Shown: piece by piece, positions 26,638-35,180 of the stretch | Numbering within the stretch: position 1 is the first letter of the stretch | How the letters are laid out: the number at the start of each line of letters is the position of its first letter | Assembly: GCF_006715785.1 (NCBI RefSeq) | Contig: NZ_VFNX01000002.1 | Location: 930,001-994,000 of the forward strand | DNA: 64,000 nt | Origin: Streptomyces puniciscabiei | GTDB lineage: Bacteria; Actinomycetota; Actinomycetes; Streptomycetales; Streptomycetaceae | Direction of reading: 5' to 3' | Notes under the pieces: model-generated | Told to the model about the DNA's origin: nothing | Database searches by the model: none | What the model saw: the letters and a program-made list of their open reading frames with translations, nothing else | Made by a program: the position numbers and the translations under genes

Positions 26638-27360
26638 TCAGGAGGCTTTCCCTCCTGCGCTCGGTGTCGGCCCGGCGGCGATGGAGAAGTCGAGGACGAG
26701 GCCGTCGGCGGCGGCGTGCGCCGATGTGAGCGCGACGCCGTGGGGCAGTGCGGTGACGGCCACGGTCCTGCGCTCCAGTTCGTCGCGGAGTCCGGAGGTG
26801 GCCGGCAGCCCGGCGAGGTCGTCGACGGGCACGCTTCGGCCGAGGACGCTGACCGTGGTGGGCGTGATGGTGAAGGCGTGCGCGGTCGTGGACAGGGTCG
26901 TCCGCACGGTGACCGGCAGGCCCAGGCGGCCGACGCTGCCTGCGAGGATCAGGTCGCCGTCCTCTCCGCCGGCGGTCAGGCCGTTGCCCGGCGCGCCCAG
27001 GCGCCGGGTCACCTGGTCGTATCCGACGATGGCGGTTGCGGTGCCGCCGGCGCTGTCGCCGTTCGTCGTGACGTCTTTCAGGCGGACGGTCACATCCGAC
27101 ACGACGTGCTGACGATGCACGCCTTTCGCGTGCACCTCGATGTCTCCGACCTCCCCTCCCAGGGTGCGCAGGCCAGCGAGGGGGGTGGTGAGGTCGGCGT
27201 GCACCGGGCCGTCCGGCTTCAGCCGGCGCTCCGCCCGGGCGACGACCCGTTCCTCGGTGCGGTGCTCGGCCCAGAGGTCGGTCGCGCTGGTGACCAGGGC
27301 AAGGGTGGCGGCGGTCGCGGACAGGACGAGGCGGGTTCTCCCGCGGGGGCTCGGTTTCAT
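26638..27360 (-). CDS. LmeA/DUF2993-family lipid-binding protein
   Basis: 240 residues from ATG at 27360. An N-terminal hydrophobic helix (RLVLSATAATLALVTSATDL) works as a signal or anchor. The rest is the DUF2993 fold, with VGDIEVHAKGVHRQ, ATAIVGYDQVTRRLG and a C-terminal LERRTVAVTALPHGVALTSA block. Mycobacterial LmeA binds phosphatidylinositol lipids in the periplasm, and DUF2993 proteins often accompany MMPL exporters. It is downstream of the MMPL gene with 32 bases between, in one operon. Confidence 0.82.
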   Translation of the reverse strand: MKPSPRGRTRLVLSATAATLALVTSATDLWAEHRTEERVVARAERRLKPDGPVHADLTTPLAGLRTLGGEVGDIEVHAKGVHRQHVVSDVTVRLKDVTTNGDSAGGTATAIVGYDQVTRRLGAPGNGLTAGGEDGDLILAGSVGRLGLPVTVRTTLSTTAHAFTITPTTVSVLGRSVPVDDLAGLPATSGLRDELERRTVAVTALPHGVALTSAHAAADGLVLDFSIAAGPTPSAGGKAS

Positions 27361-27392
27361 GTGGGCACTGCTCCGGATCGGTCGGCGGGCGG

Positions 27393-29594
27393 TCAGGCGT
27401 GCAGGCACAGGAGGATCCGGTCGAGCCGGCGGGGTATCCACCAGTTCGCCCGGCCGATGAGGAACATGGCGGACGGCACCAGGATCAGGCGGACCAGCGT
27501 GGCGTCGACGATCACGCTGATCGCCAGCCCCAGGGCGAGCATCTTCACGACCACGGTCGGTGAGGCGGTGAAGGACAGGAACACCGCGGTCATGATGAAG
27601 GCGGCGGCGGAGATCACGCGCGCCGTCGCGGACAGCCCCTCCCCCACGGCAAGCCGGTTGTCACGGGTGCGGTGCCAGGCCTCGGCGATGCGGGACAGCA
27701 GGAAGATCTCGTAGTCCATGGACAGCCCGAAGACGATCGCGAACATCATCATCGGCACGTACGACTCGATGGGCACCGGCTCCGAGAGTCCCAGCAGCGA
27801 TTCGCCCCATCCCCACTGGAAGACCGCGACGAGCACGCCGTAGGACGCGGCTGTGGTGCACAGGTTGAGCACGACGGCCTTGAGCGGGATCACCAGGCTG
27901 CGGAAGACCGTCATGAGCAGCAGGAAGGCGAGGACCAGGACGATGCCGATGACGATGGGCAGCCGTTCGCCGAGCGTGTCGCGGAAGTCGGCCTGGCCGG
28001 CCACGGTGCCGGTGAGATAGGCCTTCGCGCCCGTGCCGTGCAGGGCCTTCGGCAGTGTCCGCCCGGAGAGGGCGGCGAGCAGGTCGCCGGTGGCGGCGTC
28101 CTGGGGGCCGGTGGTCGGGGTGAGCGTGGTGACGAGGATCCTTCCGTCGTCGCTCGCCTTGACGGGGGTGAAGGCGGCCACGCCGTGGGTGGTTTCCAGG
28201 GCCGTGGTCACGTGGGCCGTGATCCGGTCGGCGGGCGCCTTTGCGCCGCGCACGTCGACGACGGTGACGATCGGGCCGTTCGCCCCCGCTCCGAAGCCCT
28301 GCCCGTCGGCGTGCGCGAGCCAGTCGTACGCGGTTCGGGTGCTGCTGCCGGGTCGGTCGGCACCGGCGTCGACGTGGCCGAGGCGCATCGACAGCAGGGG
28401 CAGGGAGCACACGCCGAGGACGGCGACTCCGACGGCGAGGAAAGTCCAGGGGCGCCGGGCGACGAGGTCCGCGTAGCGGTTCCGGCCGTCGCCGGCCGCG
28501 GTGCCCTCCGCGACCGGGCGGCGCAGCCCGAACCGGTCGATGCGCCTGCCGACCAGCCCCAGAGCCGCCGGTACGAGGGTGAGGGCGGCAGCGGCGGTGA
28601 TGACGACGGCACAGGTGGCCGCGAGGCCGATCTTGCCGATGAAGGTCAGCCCGCAGGCATAGAGGCTGAGCATGGCGACGGCCACGGTCACAGCGGCGAC
28701 GAGGACGGCGCCTCCGCTGGTGTGCGCGGTGCGGGCCGCGGCATCGGCGGGGTCGCGCCCGTCGATGAGGTCCTGGCGGAAGCGCGTCGTCAGGAACAGG
28801 GCGTAGTCGATGCCGACGCCCAGGCCGATCATGCCGGCAAGGGTGGTGGCCGAGGTCGCGAAGGAGAGCGTGGCGGCAACGATGCCCACGATGGCGAGGC
28901 CGACCCCGACGCCGATCAGCGCGGTGATCAGCGGGAGCAGCGCGGCGAGGACGCTGCCGAAGACCAGCAGCAGGATGACGAGGGCGGTGACGACGCCTAC
29001 GCCCTCGCTCAGCTTGTCGTCGGCCGGTGCGCGCACCACCTGATCCAGATCCCCGCCGTAGGCGACGCCGAGCCCCGCCGCCCGGGCGGGGCCGGTCGCC
29101 TTGTCCAGTTGCCCGGTGTAGTGGTGGCCGAGGTTCTTCAGCTGCTCGTCGAAGGAAACGGCGGTGTACGCGGTACGTCCGTCGGCGCTGGTGACGGGCG
29201 CGGATACAGCAGTGACGTGCGGCAGATCGCGCAGCTCGGCCAGGGTCCGCTCGAGCGCGGACCGCTGGTCGGCGACGGCGCCGGAGCTGGTGTGGAACAC
29301 GACCTTGCCGCCCGGCCTGCCCGCCTCGGGCATCGAGGTGGCGAGGAGATCGGCGCCGGTGTGGGAGGCGGTGCCGGGCAGGCTGACCTGGTCGCTGAAG
29401 GTGGGCGCGGCGAGGTGCCGTCCGGCCAGGGCCGCGACGAGGACCAGCAGCCAGACGGCGATCACCGCCGTCGGGTGTCGGGCGCAGAAGCCGCCGAGGC
29501 GGCCGAGTCCGCGGGCCGCGGCGAAGTCCGTCGCCGGAGGGGAGGCGGTGTGCGCCCCGCTCGACGCGCATGGGTGCTGCAGAGGTCGGGCCAC
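27393..29594 (-). CDS. MMPL-family RND exporter
   Basis: 733 residues from a GTG at 29594 that has a perfect GGAGG six bases upstream; the frame is open further out, but the coding bias and operator position argue for this start. It has about 11-12 membrane helices, with two repeats of one helix, a large extracytoplasmic domain and a five-helix bundle. Typical features are LGVGIDYALFLTTRFRQDL and GLSMDYEIFLLSRIAEAW, the paired GxxxDY motifs with the proton-relay Asp-Tyr pair. The family exports lipids or polyketides or drugs. Operators and a divergent TetR gene lie immediately upstream. Confidence 0.93.
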   Translation of the reverse strand: MARPLQHPCASSGAHTASPPATDFAAARGLGRLGGFCARHPTAVIAVWLLVLVAALAGRHLAAPTFSDQVSLPGTASHTGADLLATSMPEAGRPGGKVVFHTSSGAVADQRSALERTLAELRDLPHVTAVSAPVTSADGRTAYTAVSFDEQLKNLGHHYTGQLDKATGPARAAGLGVAYGGDLDQVVRAPADDKLSEGVGVVTALVILLLVFGSVLAALLPLITALIGVGVGLAIVGIVAATLSFATSATTLAGMIGLGVGIDYALFLTTRFRQDLIDGRDPADAAARTAHTSGGAVLVAAVTVAVAMLSLYACGLTFIGKIGLAATCAVVITAAAALTLVPAALGLVGRRIDRFGLRRPVAEGTAAGDGRNRYADLVARRPWTFLAVGVAVLGVCSLPLLSMRLGHVDAGADRPGSSTRTAYDWLAHADGQGFGAGANGPIVTVVDVRGAKAPADRITAHVTTALETTHGVAAFTPVKASDDGRILVTTLTPTTGPQDAATGDLLAALSGRTLPKALHGTGAKAYLTGTVAGQADFRDTLGERLPIVIGIVLVLAFLLLMTVFRSLVIPLKAVVLNLCTTAASYGVLVAVFQWGWGESLLGLSEPVPIESYVPMMMFAIVFGLSMDYEIFLLSRIAEAWHRTRDNRLAVGEGLSATARVISAAAFIMTAVFLSFTASPTVVVKMLALGLAISVIVDATLVRLILVPSAMFLIGRANWWIPRRLDRILLCLHA

Positions 29595-29613
29595 CTGGGC
29601 CTCCAAGAAGAAA

Positions 29614-29629
29614 GTGTCACGAGTGACAC
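29614..29629. promoter_or_regulatory. TetR operator-like palindrome at the MMPL start
   Basis: GTGTCAC-GA-GTGACAC, 7-bp arms around a 2-base centre, ends 20 bases upstream of the MMPL GTG. The arms match the half-sites of the two other palindromes between the MMPL and tetR genes. Confidence 0.65.
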
Positions 29630-29653
29630 GAACTCTAGAGAGGAAGTGGCATG

Positions 29654-29678
29654 AATGACAATTGGCAGTGCTGTCATT
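29654..29678. promoter_or_regulatory. Second TetR operator-like inverted repeat
   Basis: AATGACA-N11-TGTCATT in the middle of the divergent intergenic region; the same TGACA/TGTCA half-sites with wider spacing. Confidence 0.5.
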
Positions 29679-29786
29679 TTTGGCGCCGACGACTCTGGGA
29701 GAGTGCGCGCCAGAAGGCGACGCTTCGGAGCGGCACGTGTCAGCGGTCGGTAGCACTGCGTGCGTCGGCCAGGGGGGTGGCATGCA

Positions 29787-29808
29787 TGTCAATTGACAGT
29801 CGTGACAC
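29787..29808. promoter_or_regulatory. Third TetR operator-like site, upstream of tetR
   Basis: A perfect palindrome TGTCAATTGACA (29787-29798) followed by a further half-site GTGACAC (29802-29808), about 20 bases before the TetR ATG. Placement suits autorepression. Confidence 0.65.
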
Positions 29809-29829
29809 CATGGCGGGAGGCTTCGGACC

Positions 29830-30453
29830 ATGCCCAGTGAGATCGCCCCCGCCGGACTGCGCGAACGCAAGAAGGAGGAGACGCGGCGCCGCCTGCTGGA
29901 AGGGGCCGCACGCCTGTTCAAGGAACGCGGCTTCGAGGCCACTACGATCGCGGACATCGCCGCATACGCGAACGTCTCCGTGCGCACCTTCTTCCGCTAC
30001 TTCGAGAGCAAGGAGGCGCTGCTGCTGCCGGACGGCGTCGAGATCTTCGCCTACGTCGAAAACGCCCTGGCCCGGCGTCCGGCGGACGAGGAGCCCCTGG
30101 ACGCGGTGTGCAACGCCCTGCTGGAGGCGGCCGAGCCGTTCGCCGCCTCCACTCTGACCGCCCTCAGCCATCCGGTCCAAGGCATCGAGAACGTCGTCAC
30201 GGCCCGGCTCGTCCAGGCCTTCTCCGACTTCGAGGAGCGGCTCACCGTCCTGGTCGAGCGCAGACTGCCGCCCAACACGCCGGACGCCGACCTCACAGCC
30301 GCGGTGATCGCCTGCGCCGCCCTGTCCGCAGTGCGCGCCGTACTGCGCACCCGCAGGGCGCGCCGGGCGTCCGGCCTCACCGACACCGGCCCGGCACCCC
30401 TGCCACGGGCCTTCGCGATACTGCGGGGGATCAGCGCAGCCGAACAGCCCTGA
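29830..30453 (+). CDS. TetR-family regulator of the MMPL operon
   Basis: 207 residues. The N-terminal helix-turn-helix is clear: RRRLLEGAARLFKERGFEAT, TIADIAAYANVSVRTFFRYF and ESKEALL. The C-terminal ligand domain is of the general TetR type. ATG at 29830 has GGGAGG nine bases upstream. It is divergent from the MMPL-DUF2993 operon, and three palindromes with a TGTCA/TGACA core lie between them, so it probably represses both directions and is released by a ligand, perhaps the exported compound. This is inference from layout. Confidence 0.9.
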   Translation: MPSEIAPAGLRERKKEETRRRLLEGAARLFKERGFEATTIADIAAYANVSVRTFFRYFESKEALLLPDGVEIFAYVENALARRPADEEPLDAVCNALLEAAEPFAASTLTALSHPVQGIENVVTARLVQAFSDFEERLTVLVERRLPPNTPDADLTAAVIACAALSAVRAVLRTRRARRASGLTDTGPAPLPRAFAILRGISAAEQP

Positions 30454-30462
30454 CAGCGGCAG

Positions 30463-30494
30463 GGGAGCCGCTGACCGGGAGCCGCTGACCGGGA
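30463..30494. repeat. 14-bp tandem repeat after tetR
   Basis: GGGAGCCGCTGACC occurs twice in direct tandem plus a partial third copy, starting ten bases after the tetR stop. No function is evident; it may be slippage in non-coding DNA. Confidence 0.7.
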
Positions 30495-30601
30495 ACCCCG
30501 CCCCCCCGGCTCGCTGTCCGACCCCGGGAGCACGGACACCCTCGACACGTCGGCGCAGCTCGCCGAGACTCTGCGAGCGCATCGGCTATGCGAGTGCGGC
30601 G

Positions 30602-30930
30602 GTGCCCAACTGGGGTCGGAACACCGGGGTCGTCTGGTCGGTGTTCGTGCTTCTGGCTGCAGTCAGTGCCGGACTGGCGCTGGTGAGCCACTGCCTCGAC
30701 GGGCCGACCGGTGCTGAGGGCAGTCCTCTCAGAACGGACCCGGTCACCGGTGCCGCACGCACCACCGTGCGGTTCACCTCGCTATGGCGTCCGTACCTTG
30801 AATCAGTCGCGGTGCGCAGGCACGGGCTCGCACTCGACCGGCTGGCGGGGCTGCTGCGGCGTCCGCGCGGTCGCTTCGCGGTGGTGTGCGGGGCCGGGGG
30901 TTTCCGGAAGACGACGTTGGCCGCCGCGCT
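30602..30930 (+). pseudogene. N-terminal fragment of a membrane P-loop NTPase
   Basis: The frame opens with a membrane helix (VVWSVFVLLAAVSAGLALVS), then a segment RFTSLWRPYLESVAVRRHGL and a Walker A loop (GAGGFRKTTLAAAL) of the NB-ARC/STAND kind. Immediately after the P-loop the homology stops and IS3 transposase sequence begins. The protein has therefore lost its whole catalytic body. The first start, GTG at 30599 or ATG-like codons near 30602, is uncertain. Confidence 0.55.
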
Positions 30931-30944
30931 GACACCCGCCCGGA

Positions 30945-31467
30945 CCTGGTCCTGCGCGACTTCCGACCCGACCCGAGCGCGGTCGACATCCGCTGGTGCG
31001 GCGACATCACCTACATCCCCACCGACGAGGGCTGGCTCTACCTGGCCACCGTCATCGACATCGCCTCCCGCCGGGTGGTCGGCCGGGCCACTGCCGACCA
31101 CCTGCGCACCGAACTGGTCGCCGACGCACTGCGAGCCGCCTGCCACCAGCGCCGCCCAGCAGGTTCCGTGATCTTCCACTCCGACCGCGGCTGCCAATAC
31201 ACCAGCCTAGAACTCGCCCTGTTGGCAGACCAGTTGGGTGTCCGGCTATCCGCTGGCCGTACCGGCCAGTGCTGGGACAACGCGCTGGCCGAGTCGTTCT
31301 TCGCCGCCCTGAACAACGAGCTGATCGGCATCCAGCCCTGGCCCAGCAGGTCCGCCGCCCACACCGCGATCTTTGAGTGGATCGAAAGCTGGTACAACTT
31401 GGACCGACTCCACAGCAGCCTCGACGACCGCAGCCCCGCCGACTACGAGGCCGCACTCGCAGCCTGA
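30945..31467 (+). pseudogene. IS3-family OrfB fragment (integrase core)
   Basis: The rve catalytic core is present: first Asp in RWCGDITYIPTDEGWLYLAT, second Asp in VIFHSDRGCQYTS and the Glu in ALAESFFAALNNEL, ending with the usual RLHSSLDDRSPADYE. The N-terminal part of OrfB and all of OrfA are missing, so it cannot transpose alone. Its left edge abuts the broken NTPase gene. Confidence 0.85.
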
Positions 31468-31497
31468 CCACCACACCGTTGGGGTCCGTCAAAGCGG

Positions 31498-31970
31498 AAC
31501 AAGCTCACCGTCCATGCCCGGCCCTATGACCCGGCACGTCCGGTGATGTGCATGGACGAGAAGCCCTTCCAGCTCCTCGACCATGTCCGCGGCCCGCTCC
31601 CCGCCCGGCCTGGGCACGACGCCTGCCAGGACAGCGAGTACATCTCCGGTGTGGCACGTGCTCCATCTTCGTGAGTCGAACCTTACGCGGATGGCGTGGG
31701 GTTCAGGCACTGTCCCAGTGGACCCGGATCGACTGGGCCGGCCAGGTCAAGCAGCTGCCCAAACACGAGTCATGGCTCAACATCGCCGAGACCGAACTCT
31801 CCGCGCTGACCAGGCAATGTCTCGACCGCAGGATCGGCGACCTCGACACACTCAACACCGAACTCTCAGCCAGGCAGAACGTCACCAACACCGACCAGCG
31901 TCAGGTGGACTGGCAGTTCACCACCCACGCTGCACGCATCAAACTGCGCCACCTCTATCCCAGACATTAG
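31498..31970 (+). pseudogene. IS630-family transposase fragments
   Basis: A first piece has the DDE segment [20 protein letters not shown] and [16 protein letters not shown]; a second, in another frame, has the C-terminal block QLPKHESWLNIAETELSALT and CLDRRIGDLDTLNTELSA, ending at KLRHLYPRH. The catalytic middle is deleted and at least one frameshift is present. It directly follows the IS3 fragment, so this is nested IS debris. Confidence 0.8.
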
Positions 31971-31983
31971 CCGCGACAGTCCA

Positions 31984-32049
31984 CTAGCCTCGATCTTGCA
32001 TGAGGGTCCGTCAGCTTGCTGATGGACCCTCATGCAAGATCGAGGCTAG
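31984..32049. repeat. 66-bp near-perfect palindrome
   Basis: Two 32-base arms (31984-32015 and 32018-32049) are reverse complements with one mismatch (CCGTCAGC versus CCATCAGC) and a 2-base centre. The arm begins CTAGCCTCGATCTTGCATGA and continues GGGTCC. It lies just after the IS630 remnant and before the SDR stop. It could be two IS ends joined head to head, or a strong bidirectional terminator. Confidence 0.85.
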
Positions 32050-32137
32050 GTTCGGTGTGACTACCGGTGTGATCGCGACGCGGACAGGGCGGCTGTCGTC
32101 TTCGCCGGGACAGGCACAGCGCATCCTCTTGCGGCGA

Positions 32138-32887
32138 TCAGATCTGGTTGAGTCCGCCATCCACGAAAAGCTCGGATCCGGTGACGAAGCTGCTCTCATT
32201 GCTGGCGAGGAACAGCGCAGCAGCAGCGGCCTCGTCCGGCTGCCCCATGCGACCCAGCGGAACCTGGCTGGCGAAGGCGTCCCTCATCTGTGCGGCCTGG
32301 TCGGCGTCGGCGGCCAGGCCGGTGATGCCCGGGGTGACGATCGGACCGGGGACCAGGGTGTTCACCCGGATCGCGCGGCCGCTCAGTTCGTTGGCCCAGG
32401 TGCGCGAGAAGGAACGGACCGCAGCCTTGGACGCGGCGTACACGCCAAAGGCGGCGCCGCCTGAGGTCGCGGCAGTCGATCCGGTCAGGATCACCGAGGC
32501 GCCGTCGTTGAGCAGCGGAATGGCCTTCTGAACAGTGAAGAGCATCCCCCGTACGTTGATGTTGAAGGTGGCGTCGAAGTGCTCCTCGGTGACCTGCTCA
32601 AGGGCAGCGAACTCACCGCCGCCCGCGTTGGCGAACAGTACGTCGATGGGCCGGCCTCGCTCGGCGACAGCCGCGTACAGGCGGTCGATGTCCGCGAGAT
32701 CCGCGACGTCGCCCCTGACGGCGGTGGCTTCGCCGCCGATCTCGGCCAGCGCGGCGTCGAGGGCCTCCTGCCGGCGGCCGGTGATGAACACGTGGGCGCC
32801 TTCGCGTGCGAATCGCTTGGCGGTGGCCAGTCCGATTCCGCTGTTGCCTCCGGTGATCACTGCCGTCTTCCCGTCGAGCTGTCCCAT
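32138..32887 (-). CDS. SDR-family oxidoreductase
   Basis: 249-residue classical short-chain dehydrogenase. The cofactor loop is TGGNSGIG, an Arg at ITGRR suggests NADP preference, the NAG motif is FANAGGG, and the catalytic Ser (LTGSTAATSGG) and YxxxK (YAASK) are in place. The C-terminus VTGSELFVDGGLNQI is typical. The substrate is unknown. It is divergent from a TetR gene at 33283, and two copies of an operator-like motif lie between them, so TetR control is likely. ATG at 32887 is preceded by a GGAGT-like site. Confidence 0.92.
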   Translation of the reverse strand: MGQLDGKTAVITGGNSGIGLATAKRFAREGAHVFITGRRQEALDAALAEIGGEATAVRGDVADLADIDRLYAAVAERGRPIDVLFANAGGGEFAALEQVTEEHFDATFNINVRGMLFTVQKAIPLLNDGASVILTGSTAATSGGAAFGVYAASKAAVRSFSRTWANELSGRAIRVNTLVPGPIVTPGITGLAADADQAAQMRDAFASQVPLGRMGQPDEAAAAALFLASNESSFVTGSELFVDGGLNQI

Positions 32888-32979
32888 GATCGTTTACTCC
32901 TGTCCGGTGCGAACGCCAGAAGTCGTGCACCGAGTGTCACTGCGGTTTTACAGCCCGAACCGGACGGCCCCGAGCCCAG

Positions 32980-33030
32980 TTATGGACTATACGGTAAAGA
33001 ACCTGGTTATGGACCGCACGGACAAAAACG
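32980..33030. promoter_or_regulatory. Two operator-like motifs in the SDR-tetR intergenic region
   Basis: Two 24-base direct copies, at 32980-33003 and 33007-33030, both begin TTATGGAC and end AA(A/G)AAC(G/C); between these the patterns are TATACGGTA and CGCACGGACA. Start-to-start distance is 27 bases. A third copy lies in reverse orientation over the VOC-gene promoter (34277-34300). The rest of the 395-base gap shows nothing else distinct. Confidence 0.6.
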
Positions 33031-33282
33031 TGACCGTGGGCATACCGTCGAGGCGCGACAGGACGGCCGGCACGGGCCTGCCCGCGAGGGCGCCGGGAAA
33101 GCCCCTGAGGGGGAGCCATGCACGGCACGGCTCCTGTCGCCCGGCCTTGCCCTGCACGGCAGCCCCGCACGGCGGCGACGAGGGGAACGCCCAGGTCCTC
33201 CCGCGTCACCGCGAGCAGCCGGGCCTGTGCTGCATGCCCCACGATCTGGACCGATAGGTCAAGAAGAAGGTAGGCTGCAGTC

Positions 33283-33870
33283 ATGGGGCGACCGCGGAAT
33301 TTCGATGACAACCAGGTACTGGAGTCTGCGCGCGAGCAGTTCTGGAATCAGGGGTACGCGGCTACGTCACTGCAGAACCTGACGGACGCCACCGGACTGG
33401 GCAAGGGAAGTCTGTACGGCGCCTTCGGCGACAAGCGGCAGCTGTTCTTGCACGTGCTGGACGGCTACCGCGAGGAACAGCTGAACGGCGTCCGGGCGGT
33501 CCTCACCGGGCCCGGGACGCCCTTCGAACGCCTGACCCTGTTCGTTGAGGGAGTGGCCAAGGGATTCACGGAGGACCCGCAGCGCCGCGGCTGTCTTCTG
33601 GTCAACAGTACATCCGAGCTGCACAGCAACGATCCGGATGTGGTCTCCCGGGCCCGGTCCACCTATCAAGCGGTCGAAGATCTTCTGATCGCCTGCGTAA
33701 AGGAAGCCCAGGACGACGGGACGGTCGAACCGAGCGCGGACGCCCAGGAGCTCGGGCGACTGCTCCTCGCCGTCATGCAGGGCATCGAGTTTCTCGCCAA
33801 GACCGACATGGACGGCTCGGCTCTGCTGCAGATAGGCCGGGCCGCCCTCAAGCAGCTGTCCCGGCACTGA
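33283..33870 (+). CDS. TetR/AcrR-family regulator
   Basis: 195 residues. The N-terminal DNA-binding domain has the pattern MGRPRNFDDNQVLESAREQF, then LQNLTDATGLGKGSLYGAFG and DKRQLF, typical of the YxaF/LmrA-like TetR group with the C-terminal TetR_C_16-type domain (RRGCLLVNSTSEL). Repressors of this kind often control a neighbouring SDR or efflux gene. It diverges from the SDR gene, with shared operator-like motifs between and one further copy at the VOC gene. The ligand is unknown. Confidence 0.9.
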   Translation: MGRPRNFDDNQVLESAREQFWNQGYAATSLQNLTDATGLGKGSLYGAFGDKRQLFLHVLDGYREEQLNGVRAVLTGPGTPFERLTLFVEGVAKGFTEDPQRRGCLLVNSTSELHSNDPDVVSRARSTYQAVEDLLIACVKEAQDDGTVEPSADAQELGRLLLAVMQGIEFLAKTDMDGSALLQIGRAALKQLSRH

Positions 33871-34276
33871 CCATCCTGCGGGTCGGCATCGTCCACAGGT
33901 GATGTGCCGACAAACAGCGATCCGGGTGGGCCCGCCTGGGTCGGCACGCGAGCGTCCAGCTCACCTACCTTTCGAATGTTCCCACGAGTGGCCCGGCCGC
34001 CCGCCCCGGCACAGTTGCCGGCCCGCCCCTTTCGTCATGCCCTTGAGGGGGCCCTCTTCGGCCGTGCGGCTGCGCCATCGACTGCGCCTCACCGCGGGCC
34101 GGACGACGCTCTGGCAGCCGACGGCGCCGGACCGTTTCACACGAGCACTGCGGGCGAGCTCTACAGATTCCCGCACAGGACCTTATTCGCGGCTCTCTTT
34201 CGAATGCCGACGGCGCGGCGAGCGCTCAAATAGTGCATTGATCGACTGACTTCGCAACGCAAGTGAAGGAGCCCTA
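33871..34276. other. About 400 bases without a recognisable gene
   Basis: A weak inverted repeat just after the tetR stop (TCGGCAT...GTGCCGA, about 33882-33910) could be a terminator. Otherwise I see no domain, repeat or RNA gene; the small frames here have no supporting features. Confidence 0.4.
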
Positions 34277-34310
34277 CGTTCTTGACTGAACGGTCCATAA
34301 GTTCTACCTT
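34277..34310 (+). promoter_or_regulatory. Promoter with overlapping operator, upstream of the VOC gene
   Basis: A good sigma70-like promoter is visible: TTGACT at 34282-34287, a 17-base spacer and TACCTT at 34305-34310. The spacer and -35 region are covered by the reverse copy (34277-34300) of the 24-base TTATGGAC motif found twice between the SDR and TetR genes. A repressor bound there would block RNA polymerase. Confidence 0.6.
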
Positions 34311-34474
34311 TGAAGTGCGACCTGCGGATTCGCTACTGCAAGGGGACGTCGGGTCGGCGGTAGACAGGTACAGACTGTTCCGCTGCACGGCAGGGAAACC
34401 GCCGGGCGGGACTGCGCGAGGTCTCGCGTGCCCCTCCGCAAACGACTGCACACGCCCAACGAAAAGTGATCACC

Positions 34475-34918
34475 ATGACCACCCCTCCCCCGCCGCTCTT
34501 CACCTACAGCCTCCACAACGTGACGATTTCCGTCAGTGACCTCGACGCGTCGATCCAGTGGTGGAACCGGGTGTTCGGCCTCACCCTGCTGGCGAAGTCC
34601 CGCTTCGACGCCATCGGAGCGGACGTTGCCTTCTTGGAGGGGCCCGGTTTTCGGCTGGAGCTCCTTCAGCCCGCAAACGGTGTGCGGATCCCTGAACTGA
34701 CGGCAGAGCCTCCCGCCCACATCCGCCCGATCGGCAACAAGGCCCTGGTCTTCCGTGTCGAAGACCTCGAGAGCGTGACCCGCACCTTCCGTGATCTGGG
34801 GGTGACGACCGTCTGGGAGCAGATGGACCTCGGCGACGGCAGTATCTCGACCGCGATCCGTGACAACGACGGAAATCTCATCAACGTCTTCCAGCAAGGC
34901 GCAAGCCCGGTCGGCTGA
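34475..34918 (+). CDS. VOC-family (glyoxalase/bleomycin-resistance fold) protein
   Basis: 147 residues from ATG at 34475; GTG at 34466 is an alternative. The vicinal-oxygen-chelate pattern is seen: LHNVTISVSDLDASIQWWNR with the first metal His, FLEGPGFRLELLQPAN with the Glu, KALVFRVEDLE and NDGNLINVFQQ in the second half. Members are metal-dependent lyases, dioxygenases or binding proteins; no specific substrate can be given. It probably belongs to the regulon of the TetR protein at 33283. Confidence 0.85.
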   Translation: MTTPPPPLFTYSLHNVTISVSDLDASIQWWNRVFGLTLLAKSRFDAIGADVAFLEGPGFRLELLQPANGVRIPELTAEPPAHIRPIGNKALVFRVEDLESVTRTFRDLGVTTVWEQMDLGDGSISTAIRDNDGNLINVFQQGASPVG

Positions 34919-35180
34919 CACGGGCGAACCGATCAGCCTGGCCGCCGAGCCAGATTCAGCCGCTCCGGACGTAGTGCCCGGGACATGGTTCGGGAGCGCC
35001 GCCGACCGCCGCCGCTGCCTGACGCAGGTTTGCGGCGGGCGGCCGGCGAATGCCCTTTGCGCATACGGCCAACGCGCGGTCTGTCAGGCGATGAGCCGGC
35101 CCTCCGGGCGGCCAATTCGCAGCGCCGGTTCCCAGCAGTTCCAGCGGCAGTGCTGCCGTTCACCGGGGCGCGAGCCGTCG

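Noticed and set aside
33880..33912. Possible terminator hairpin after the tetR gene at 33283
   Set aside because: The stem is short and interrupted with a long loop and no T run; too weak to list as a terminator.
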